A stretch of 5,028 bases of DNA, from assembly GCA_964468755.1 (NCBI GenBank), contig CAYXWH010000070.1, positions 1 through 5,028 on the forward strand, written 5' to 3'. The notes below the pieces were generated by a model. That model was not told where the DNA came from and did not search any database. It saw nothing but the letters and a program-made list of their open reading frames with translations. The position numbers and the translations under genes were made by a program. Position 1 is the first letter of the stretch; the number at the start of each line of letters is the position of its first letter. This DNA is from CAYXWH01 sp964468755 (GTDB lineage Bacteria > Chloroflexota > Dehalococcoidia > Dehalococcoidales > RBG-16-60-22). This document shows positions 1 through 4,910 of the stretch, piece after piece.

Positions 1-1
1 G

Positions 2-271
2 AGGGCAATACTGGGGGTGATACTGGTCTTTTTCTTGCCCGGTTTCGCCTGGACGTTTGTCTTCTTCAGACAGCTCACCATCATCGAACGAATCGCCCTT
101 GCCATTGGTCTGTCTATTGCCCTGGTAACGCTGGGTATTATCGCCACCAACATACTGCTCGGCATCCGGATTACCGGGAGTAACGCGCTGGTTATTATCC
201 TCGTCCTGACTATCGTCCCGGTAGTCATCTATTACCTCAGAAGGCTGATAAAAAGCCCCTCAGCAAAGTAA
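2..271 (+). CDS. DUF1616-like integral membrane protein, 3' end only
   Basis: This is the C-terminal end of a membrane protein whose start lies left of the window. The frame is open back to base 2, and the GTG at 17 sits inside a hydrophobic segment, so it is probably not the true start. The visible ~89 residues form a hydrophobic stretch with a LPGF motif, a short loop (RQLTIIERIAL), a second hydrophobic segment (IGLSIALVTLGIIATNIL), a GIRIT motif and a last hydrophobic segment ending in the basic tail YYLRRLIKSPSAK. The order LPG, 'ERIAL..GLS', 'GIR' is typical of DUF1616 membrane proteins, whose function is unknown. It may be cotranscribed with the flavoprotein downstream, which begins about 46 bases after its stop. 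The family call is from memory of the motif pattern; membrane location is clear. Confidence 0.7.
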   Translation, partial: RAILGVILVFFLPGFAWTFVFFRQLTIIERIALAIGLSIALVTLGIIATNILLGIRITGSNALVIILVLTIVPVVIYYLRRLIKSPSAK

Positions 272-305
272 ATACAGGGTAGTGTTCGGAAGTTACCTGC
301 CAAAT

Positions 306-314
306 GGAGGAAGG
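306..314 (+). promoter_or_regulatory. Strong ribosome binding site deciding a TTG start
   Basis: GGAGGAAGG lies three bases before TTG 318 (GGAGG itself is seven bases before). It falls inside the coding region if translation began at GTG 282, so it argues for the TTG start of the flavoprotein. Confidence 0.65.
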
Positions 315-317
315 TCC

Positions 318-1490
318 TTGACTGACGTGTTGATTATCGGTGGCGGCCCGGTTGGCAGCCATGCGGCTTACCGTCTCGCCAGTATGGGGCACCGGGTGAT
401 GGTCCTGGAACGAAATTCCAGCCCGGGGACAAAGGTATGCTGCACCGGTATCATCGGACAGGAATGCGTCCGCTCCTTTGGCATAAAGGATGCCATCCTG
501 AGCGAGGTCAACAGCGCCGTGTTATTTTCCCCATCCGGGAAGTCAATCCGACTGCACCGGCAGGCACCCCAGGCTTCAATCCTGGACAGGGTCGCCTTTG
601 ACCGGGCTATGGCTTACCGGGCACAAAATGAAGGCGCGGAATACCTCTTTGATGCTCCGGTAGATACCATAGACATCAGCGACGATAGCGTGGAGGTGAG
701 CGAATGCCGCCGGGGAAGGCACTATACCGCCAGAGCGGTGATTATTGCCAGTGGTGCCGGCTCGAAGCTCAGTGAAAAGCTGGGTCTGGGAAAGATTGCT
801 GACCTGGTCGGTGGCGCCCAGGTTGAGGTAGAGACGAGAGGCATCGATGAGGTGGAAGTCTATGTGGGCAACAAGATTGCGCCCGGCTTTTTTGCCTGGC
901 TGGTGCCGATAGCGCCGGACACTGCCCGGGTCGGATTGCTGTCACGGCGCAGTCCCGGATTATACCTGCGCCGGCTGCTTGACCGACTGGTCAGTGAGGG
1001 CAAAATAATCGCGCCACTGGCGCCGCCAGGCTACGCAGCAATTCCGCTGAAACCGCTGCCCAGTACCTCTGGCAAACGGTTGATGGTCGTCGGCGACGCC
1101 GCCGGTCAGGTAAAGCCGACCACCGGTGGCGGTATCTACTATGGACTGCTTGGCGCCGATAGTGCTGCCGAGACGCTTCATGAGGCGCTGCAAGACGATG
1201 ATTTATCACCCAAAAGGCTGGGTAGTTATGACCAAAAATGGCGAAAAAGACTGGGACAGGAACTACAGACCGGCTACTGGGCAAGGAAGCTGTTTGAGCG
1301 CCTGAGTGACCGGCGTATCGACCGCATATTCGACCTTATAGAAGACCAGGGCATCGTTGATACAATTCTCGCCGATACTGGAGTATCTTTCGACTGGCAC
1401 AGCCAGGCGGTATCCAGATTAATCGGGCACCAGCTCATCGCCAGAGCCGTCAATGTAGTGAAGCGTCCCTTCCCTACCCGTGTAGATTGA
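318..1490 (+). CDS. Geranylgeranyl reductase family FAD-dependent oxidoreductase
   Basis: A flavoprotein of the geranylgeranyl reductase family, which typically saturates isoprenoid double bonds in membrane lipids, quinone tails or similar chains using FAD. The start chosen is TTG at 318, giving 390 aa, because GGAGGAAGG at 306-314 is an excellent ribosome binding site placed just before it and the FAD fold begins at once; the alternative GTG at 282 adds 12 residues without such a site. With that numbering, the dinucleotide-binding motif GGGPVG is at 8-13 and ends in VLERN. A CCTG motif at 41-44 matches the conserved cysteine region of the family. APGFFAWLVP at 188-197 corresponds to the family's aromatic-proline motif, and VVGDAAGQVKPTTGGG around 257-270 is the second FAD-binding motif. 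Length is normal. The true substrate cannot be read from the sequence; other members of the FAD oxidoreductase group are possible. Confidence 0.85.
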   Translation: MTDVLIIGGGPVGSHAAYRLASMGHRVMVLERNSSPGTKVCCTGIIGQECVRSFGIKDAILSEVNSAVLFSPSGKSIRLHRQAPQASILDRVAFDRAMAYRAQNEGAEYLFDAPVDTIDISDDSVEVSECRRGRHYTARAVIIASGAGSKLSEKLGLGKIADLVGGAQVEVETRGIDEVEVYVGNKIAPGFFAWLVPIAPDTARVGLLSRRSPGLYLRRLLDRLVSEGKIIAPLAPPGYAAIPLKPLPSTSGKRLMVVGDAAGQVKPTTGGGIYYGLLGADSAAETLHEALQDDDLSPKRLGSYDQKWRKRLGQELQTGYWARKLFERLSDRRIDRIFDLIEDQGIVDTILADTGVSFDWHSQAVSRLIGHQLIARAVNVVKRPFPTRVD

Positions 1491-1516
1491 ACTTTCCACC
1501 GCGAAGCCATTAGAAT
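1487..1516 (+). promoter_or_regulatory. Candidate sigma70 promoter for the greA-like gene
   Basis: TTGAAC at 1487-1492 and TAGAAT at 1511-1516 are separated by 18 bases. The -35 box overlaps the flavoprotein stop codon. Transcription would start near 1523, about 45 bases before the greA-like ATG. Both boxes match consensus at four or five of six positions; this is a reading by eye only. Confidence 0.45.
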
Positions 1517-1568
1517 AGAGTAAAAGATAGGTCAAACTCAGCGAGCGCCGGTAAGTAGAGGATAGGCA

Positions 1569-2378
1569 ATGACTAAAAAAGAGGAACAGAATCAGAATCT
1601 GGGCACCGCCGCCAGTCAGTTCCTGGCATCCCTTTCCCCGGAAGAGCGGGAAAACAGCCAGCAGGCGGTGTACCGGTTTGTCCGCTGGTACGGCGGTGAC
1701 CGACTTTTCTCCGGACTAACCGCCCCGGAAGTAGCCAAATATGCCGAGCAACTTTCGTCATCGGACACCGACTATACCAAAAAACTGGAGATAGTACGGG
1801 CCTTTCTGGCCTATGCCAGGAAGCAGGGTTGGAGCCAGACAAACCTGGCAACACACCTCAAGGCAAAAAAGTCCAAAAACAATCTGCCGATTACCGGACG
1901 AAAAGGACTGCCGGAAACGGTAACCCTCACCAGGCAGGGATACGCCAAACTGGAGGCGGAACTGGCCGAACTCAGGGAAAAACGACAGGAACTCACTGAT
2001 GAAATCCGCCGGGCTGCCGCTGACAAGGACTTCCGCGAAAATGCCCCACTGGATGCCGCCAGAGAGCAAAAGGGACACGTTGAGGGACGGATTATGGAAC
2101 TGGAAGAGACCCTGAAAGCAGCCGCCATACTGAGCGCTGAAGGGAATTCCAGCCGTAAGGCAGGCATCGGCGACAGTGTTATCCTGTGCGACCTGGCTTC
2201 TTCAGAAGAGGTACATTACACACTGGTTCACCCCAGAGAGGTAGACCCGATCAAGGGAAAGATTTCCGATGTATCCCCGATAGGCAAGGCTATCATCGGT
2301 CACGGTGAAGGCGATACCATAGAGATAACTGTACCCGCCGGCAAGCTGCGCTATCAGATTAAGCAGCTGAGGCGTTAA
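1569..2378 (+). CDS. greA: GreA/GreB transcription elongation factor with N-terminal integrase core-binding-like domain
   Basis: Gre factors insert a coiled coil into the RNA polymerase secondary channel and stimulate cleavage of backtracked RNA. The GreA part begins near residue 115: VTLTRQGYAKLEAEL, a long helical hairpin, then DKDFRENAP (152-160) at the coiled-coil tip. D154 and E157 line up with the catalytic acidic pair of E. coli GreA (DLKENA), and DAAREQKG follows as in the family. The C-terminal FKBP-like domain spans about 195-269 with SPIGKAIIG at 236-244. GreA is usually about 160 aa, but this protein is 269 aa. The extra N-terminal ~100 residues are helical and resemble the SAM-like core-binding domain of tyrosine recombinases: AVYRFVRWYGG, LTAPEVAKYAEQL, KLEIVRAFLAYARKQGW. 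No recombinase catalytic domain is present. ATG 1569 is preceded by AGAGGA at 1557-1562. The Gre assignment is firm, the N-terminal resemblance moderate. Confidence 0.92.
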   Translation: MTKKEEQNQNLGTAASQFLASLSPEERENSQQAVYRFVRWYGGDRLFSGLTAPEVAKYAEQLSSSDTDYTKKLEIVRAFLAYARKQGWSQTNLATHLKAKKSKNNLPITGRKGLPETVTLTRQGYAKLEAELAELREKRQELTDEIRRAAADKDFRENAPLDAAREQKGHVEGRIMELEETLKAAAILSAEGNSSRKAGIGDSVILCDLASSEEVHYTLVHPREVDPIKGKISDVSPIGKAIIGHGEGDTIEITVPAGKLRYQIKQLRR

Positions 2379-2403
2379 TGTCATCCCGAATATGTGCTAT
2401 AAT
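2375..2403 (+). promoter_or_regulatory. tRNA-Ala promoter with extended -10
   Basis: A perfect TATAAT at 2398-2403 is preceded by TGC, giving an extended -10 (TGnTATAAT). A weaker -35-like TTAATG at 2375-2380 lies 17 bases upstream and overlaps the greA-like stop codon. Initiation would fall near 2410, just before the mature tRNA 5' end at 2413, so the leader would be only a few bases. Confidence 0.7.
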
Positions 2404-2412
2404 CATTGAAGT

Positions 2413-2488
2413 GGGGATATAGCTCAATAGGGAGAGCGCTGCGTTCGCATCGCAGAGGTCGGGGGTTCGAATCCCCCTATCTCCACCA
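2413..2488 (+). tRNA. tRNA-Ala (anticodon CGC), CCA encoded
   Basis: Complete 76-base tRNA. Acceptor stem GGGGATA (2413-2419) pairs with TATCTCC (2478-2484), including a G3:U70 wobble, the hallmark identity element of alanine tRNAs. D stem GCTC (2422-2425) pairs with GAGC (2434-2437). Anticodon stem CTGCG/CGCAG (2439-2443/2451-2455) encloses the loop TTCGCAT, with anticodon CGC at 2446-2448, which reads GCG. T stem GGGGG/CCCCC encloses TTCGAAT (2466-2472). The discriminator A is at 2485 and the encoded CCA at 2486-2488. Confidence 0.97.
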
Positions 2489-2706
2489 AAGGTCATTTTG
2501 GCAAAACCGTCCTGCTCTCTCTCTTCGTTTACTTCGGCAAGGTTTAACCGATAAAATATCTTCCTCGACTTCAAGTCCTCTGTCGGCAGAACCTTGATTC
2601 CAAGCTTAGCAATCAGGCTGACCCCCTCTTCAAAGTTCGATTCCCGTAGATTCAAGTCACGGAGCGCCTTCAGCTCCTTACATCCCGGACACGCTGATAC
2701 ACGACC
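2489..2706 (-). pseudogene. Possible gene remnant of unknown function between the tRNAs
   Basis: On the minus strand a frame is open from 2706 leftward. It reads like real protein: a CPGC pair near its start, then RDLNLRESNFEEGVSLIAKL, IKVLPTEDLKSRKIFYRLN and LAEVNEEREQDGF. The composition is charged and amphipathic and the codons are varied. However, there is a stop just upstream (2707-2709) and no good start: only TTG at 2655, or internal CTG. The frame has no stop of its own before it runs into the antisense of tRNA-Ala, where it gives the well-known spurious 'RGIRTPD' translation and stops only at 2359. It is therefore best read as a decayed C-terminal fragment, or chance. I do not recognise the family. 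Confidence 0.3.
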
Positions 2707-2836
2707 TCAGGCTGGATTGCCGTGACCCGGAGAACCCTGATTCACTGAAAAAATGCGCCACCCGGCTATTGATTCAAACAGGAAAAGGCCACAGCAGGTT
2801 TCCCTGTCCTGAACAGCCGGCGGTAGGGAGAAAGAC
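2707..2836. other. Intergenic stretch, nothing recognisable
   Basis: No convincing gene, hairpin terminator or repeat was seen. One minus-strand frame is open across much of 2760-2900, but it lacks a good start and recognisable motifs. Confidence 0.4.
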
Positions 2837-2865
2837 TTGAAACGGTGAATGGAACCGGGTAACAT
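2837..2865 (+). promoter_or_regulatory. Candidate promoter of the tRNA-Arg gene
   Basis: TTGAAA (2837-2842) is separated by 17 bases from TAACAT (2860-2865). A start near 2872 would give a leader of about 28 bases before the tRNA at 2900. It suggests that the tRNA-Arg gene was once a functional transcription unit. Confidence 0.5.
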
Positions 2866-2899
2866 AGTGGAAAGGAGCCTCTTCTCCCAACCCTGACAT

Positions 2900-2937
2900 G
2901 CCCCTGTAGCTCAGAGGATAGAGCAGCGGTTTCCTAA
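2900..2937 (+). pseudogene. tRNA-Arg (anticodon CCT), 5' half only, broken after the anticodon loop
   Basis: The 5' half is canonical: acceptor strand GCCCCTG (2900-2906), TA, D stem GCTC (2909-2912) and GAGC (2921-2924) around AGAGGATA, then the anticodon stem GCGGT (2926-2930) and loop TTCCTAA (2931-2937), with anticodon CCT at 2933-2935. The next bases should be ACCGC to close the stem; instead TTCTAGG follows. No matching T arm or 3' acceptor strand CAGGGGC appears downstream in the window at normal distance. As read, the gene cannot make a tRNA. Options are an insertion at an anticodon-loop attachment site, an intron with the 3' exon elsewhere, or an assembly join. Confidence 0.85.
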
Positions 2938-2980
2938 TTCTAGGCTAAAATGTCAAAAGGTCATTTTACGTGTGAATTAG
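2934..2980. repeat. Nested inverted repeat at the tRNA-Arg breakpoint
   Basis: Two perfect 7-bp inverted pairs are nested symmetrically: CTAATTC (2934-2940) with GAATTAG (2974-2980), and TAAAATG (2946-2952) with CATTTTA (2962-2968). The arms are separated by 5-base internal loops on each side and a 9-base terminal loop. The outer left arm begins inside the tRNA anticodon loop (CTAA). There is no GC-rich stem and no T tract, so it does not look like an intrinsic terminator. A recombination-site dyad or an RNA hairpin would fit. Confidence 0.7.
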
Positions 2981-3252
2981 AACTATTGTGCTGCTTGCCA
3001 AAAGCCTGTTTTGAAGCTAACATACCTTTATACCCCCACCAGTCCCAAGCAGTTTAACGCTAAAATAACGCCATTTTTCTAGCTTCGGTTTGAGTGTATG
3101 ATAAAATGAGTTGGCGATCTCTCTATAGAGAATGCTGTATCTCCTGTTACCTGTTGGTGTTCTCCCTTTATGGCCCATCGTCCTATAAGCGAAGGATCCT
3201 GAAAGCTCATATCTTCTTTGACCTCTACCTAACCACCTACCTATCTATCCTT
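2981..3252. other. AT-rich stretch without a convincing gene
   Basis: No recognisable gene here. A + strand frame at 3094-3276 gives 60 residues rich in C, Y, S and L with no motif or ribosome binding site. On the minus strand a frame is open from 3244 to 3017, with an ATG at 3178 that would give 53 aa containing KPKLEKWRYF; I recognise no family. A perfect 12-base palindrome TCTCTATAGAGA sits at 3120-3131. GCTAAAAT occurs at 2944-2951 and again at 3060-3067. I looked for group I intron core elements and an internal guide matching the tRNA exon and found none. Confidence 0.4.
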
Positions 3253-3646
3253 CTAACCGACTACACCATGCGTTAGTTGGAGCTGCCGGTGATGGTTCGA
3301 ATCCTCTAGGGTGGGCCAGAATTCCTTGATTTGGTGGTACTCGCCGTTTTCATCAGCTGTATATAGTTCATCCAGAACGACTTCACATGAACGCGCATGT
3401 GATTTTCCGTTGTTCTCAACGGTGAAAGTAAAATAGTATGTGTAGGATACTTCGGAATGCTCTAGAAATTTCAGCTTAGTTCGATGGCATTATGGTAGTT
3501 AGTTCTTGCACTCTATATACAGTCTCGGCGCCAGACGCCACTTTTTGAATTTGTCGCCAATATATGGCCCCGAATATGGCGACTAATAGCGCAATAGGCC
3601 TTAAGAACAGGGTGGCTCCAAACTGCACCCAATCAGCACAAGCCAT
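3253..3646 (-). pseudogene. Membrane-anchored hypothetical protein, split by one frameshift
   Basis: Two minus-strand frames join into one sensible protein. The first starts at ATG 3646 with AGGA seven bases upstream (3654-3657) and encodes 56 residues to TAA 3476-3478. It has one clear membrane helix (RPIALLVAIFGAIYW) followed by a basic/amphipathic stretch. The second frame, open from 3489 to TAG 3253-3255, continues with TKLKFLEHSE, SYTYYFTFTVENNGKSHARS, CEVVLDELYTADENGEYHQI. This pattern (a membrane anchor, then a beta domain with 'v.N.G.s.A..cev.leel') is one I associate with small membrane-anchored hypothetical proteins of unknown function. A one-base shift between about 3476 and 3490 would join the frames. 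The last ~20 residues overlap a tRNA-like sequence and may not be native. Either a pseudogene or a sequence error. Confidence 0.5.
3291..3318 (+). repeat. Possible degenerate tRNA 3'-half remnant
   Basis: GGTTCGAATCC (3294-3304) is the exact consensus T-loop core, and CCA at 3316-3318 lies at precisely the normal tRNA distance: 23 bases from the first T-loop base to the final A. Against this, the T stem GATGG/CCTCT has two mismatches, and the acceptor strand AGGGTGG does not pair well with the tRNA-Arg 5' strand GCCCCTG. The minus-strand frame also reads through it. It may be a decayed attachment-site remnant or chance. Confidence 0.3.
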
Positions 3647-3657
3647 TACAAGGTCCT

Positions 3658-3786
3658 ACGAGTTCAGATAGGTTTCTACCTAGACTTCTTACAATAGTAT
3701 ACACTGCTTAAGGAGGGGTTCAAAGCTTCCTTATAGACGTCGCGCTTAACAACGTGACGTTTGTGTAGCCCGTATTGGAACAAGCC
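3658..3786. other. Divergent intergenic region, left part
   Basis: Lies between the minus-strand membrane-protein remnant and the promoter of the + strand metallo-hydrolase. It contains a small hairpin TAGGT-TTCT-ACCTA (3669-3682). A minus-strand frame crosses it but shows no family features. Nothing else recognised. Confidence 0.4.
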
Positions 3787-3815
3787 TTGACATAGATGTA
3801 CCACCCACTTATAGT
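3787..3815 (+). promoter_or_regulatory. Near-consensus sigma70 promoter for the metallo-hydrolase gene
   Basis: A perfect TTGACA (3787-3792), a 17-base spacer and TATAGT (3810-3815, five of six consensus). Initiation near 3822 would give a leader of about 75 bases to GTG 3896. This is the best promoter match in the window and suggests that the gene is expressed independently of its surroundings. Confidence 0.7.
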
Positions 3816-3895
3816 ATCTGGTAGTGAGCCCCATGAATATTATTGATCTCATAATGCATTGAATCGCTAGATAACTATGGGTAGGATGAGTCAAA

Positions 3896-4756
3896 GTGAA
3901 GATTAGTATTACCACGTTGAGCGAGAATACATGCGGTATAGGTGACTTGATAGGAGAGTGGGGATTAAGTATTCTTATCGAAACGGATACTATCAATGTA
4001 CTTTTTGATACTGGGAAAAGCATCTCAGCTACCTATAATGCTAATGAGCTTGGTATTGACCTGAGCAGTATTGATAAGATTGTGCTAAGCCATAGTCATG
4101 CTGACCATACTGGCGGCTTACGAGAAGTCCTGCAAAGGATTAGAAGAAGTGAGGTCGAGGTAATCGCTCACCCTGATGTATGGGCACTCAGGTATCGTAT
4201 CCGTCCTTATCAGGCGGATCAATTCGCAGGTATACCATTCCAGCGCCAAGAGTTGGAAAACTTCGGCGCCGTTTTTAATCTGACAGTAAAACCTATGAAA
4301 CTAACCGATAACATTATAACTACTGGTGAAATTCCGATGGTAACGGATTTTGAGACGATAGATTCTGGCGACACCCGTTTCATTAAGGAAGATACTGAGT
4401 TTAGACTTGATGAGATTCTAGATGACCGGGCAATAATCATTAATACGGAACAAGGATTGGTTGTCATTACCGGCTGTGCCCACCGTGGCATCATCAATAC
4501 CCTATATCACGCCCAGCAGATAACAGGGGTGAAGATAATCCACACATTAATAGGTGGATCCCATCTCTTTACTGCTTCTGAGCATCGAATTAGGCGAACG
4601 ATTATGGCCCTGAAAGATCTCAATATTCAAAGGTTGGGCCTGTGTCACTGTACTGGTCTGCCAGCAATTACGTTAATGGCTCAAGAATTTGGCGACAAGT
4701 TCTTTTTCAACAATGCTGGTACTCGTATTAACATACCCCAAAGAACAGTTGGGTGA
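3896..4756 (+). CDS. Metallo-beta-lactamase-fold hydrolase, COG1237 type
   Basis: A complete 286-aa protein of the metallo-beta-lactamase fold, in the COG1237 branch often named dihydropterin ribofuranosylaminobenzene phosphate synthase after an archaeal member. The true reaction in bacteria is usually unproven. It begins with the family-style GLSILIET....VLFDTG segment (23-40). The metal motif HSHADH is at 66-71 with D70 and H71 intact, followed by TGGL. TGCAHRGIINTL (192-203) is the signature that sets COG1237 apart, and GGSHL (220-224) and CHCTG (250-254) supply the later metal ligands. No signal peptide or membrane helix, so cytoplasmic. GTG 3896 is the first start after an in-frame TGA at 3887 and is preceded by AGGA at 3883-3886. 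Base composition is more AT-rich than the left-half genes, consistent with a different origin. All expected motifs are present, so it is probably active. Confidence 0.9.
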   Translation: MKISITTLSENTCGIGDLIGEWGLSILIETDTINVLFDTGKSISATYNANELGIDLSSIDKIVLSHSHADHTGGLREVLQRIRRSEVEVIAHPDVWALRYRIRPYQADQFAGIPFQRQELENFGAVFNLTVKPMKLTDNIITTGEIPMVTDFETIDSGDTRFIKEDTEFRLDEILDDRAIIINTEQGLVVITGCAHRGIINTLYHAQQITGVKIIHTLIGGSHLFTASEHRIRRTIMALKDLNIQRLGLCHCTGLPAITLMAQEFGDKFFFNNAGTRINIPQRTVG

Positions 4757-4760
4757 CCTA

Positions 4761-4910
4761 ATGCCACTCTCTTACCGGTTGTTCGCTATCGTAATTCGGC
4801 ACTGGGCAAGATATGCAGGCAATAAAATTCGTTATCTAAGTAGAAAAAAGAAGGGCTGGAATTCCATGAGAACATGTATGCGAATCAACGCTGGTATCTG
4901 GGGCAGATGA
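4761..4910 (+). CDS. Small unrecognised ORF coupled to the metallo-hydrolase, ending in a possible frameshift
   Basis: ATG 4761 lies four bases after the metallo-hydrolase stop. GGTGA at 4752-4756 overlaps that stop and could act as a ribosome binding site, suggesting coupling. The 49-residue product is basic (MPLSYRLFAIVIRHWARYAG, then NKIRYLSRKKKG). Its zero frame contains A AAA AAG at 4844-4850, a classical -1 slippery heptamer. A -1 shift there enters a frame that stays open to the window edge. I do not recognise the protein. It could be the first part of a frameshifted gene, a pseudogene or chance. Confidence 0.3.
   Translation: MPLSYRLFAIVIRHWARYAGNKIRYLSRKKKGWNSMRTCMRINAGIWGR

Noticed and set aside
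960..1510. Several minus-strand ORFs opposite the flavoprotein gene
   Set aside because: They are shadows of a well-supported + strand gene and lack motifs.
1573..2167. Minus-strand ORFs opposite the GreA fusion gene
   Set aside because: Low-complexity shadow translations of a clearly coding + strand gene.
2406..2597. 63-residue + strand ORF over tRNA-Ala
   Set aside because: It is a translation through the tRNA (YSSIGRALRSHRRGRGFESP is a classic tRNA artefact).
2359..2655. 98-residue minus-strand ORF
   Set aside because: Its C-terminal third is the antisense of tRNA-Ala (the familiar spurious 'RGIRTPD' translation). Only the part outside the tRNA was kept, as a possible remnant.
3094..3276. 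60-residue + strand ORF
   Set aside because: No ribosome binding site, odd composition, no recognisable motif, and its end overlaps the minus-strand gene remnant.
2938..3290. Group I intron in tRNA-Arg(CCU), as known from some bacteria
   Set aside because: The location would fit, but I found no internal guide complementary to the 5' exon, no P7-like core motif and no properly pairing 3' exon. A covariance search would settle it.
3407..3422. Perfect hairpin CCGTTG-TTCT-CAACGG as a terminator
   Set aside because: It lies inside the minus-strand coding piece and has no T tract; likely chance, as is the nearby TCACATG/CATGTGA pair at 3383-3402.
3676..4023. 115-residue minus-strand ORF
   Set aside because: It overlaps the N-terminal coding region of the metallo-hydrolase and its near-consensus promoter, and shows no family features.
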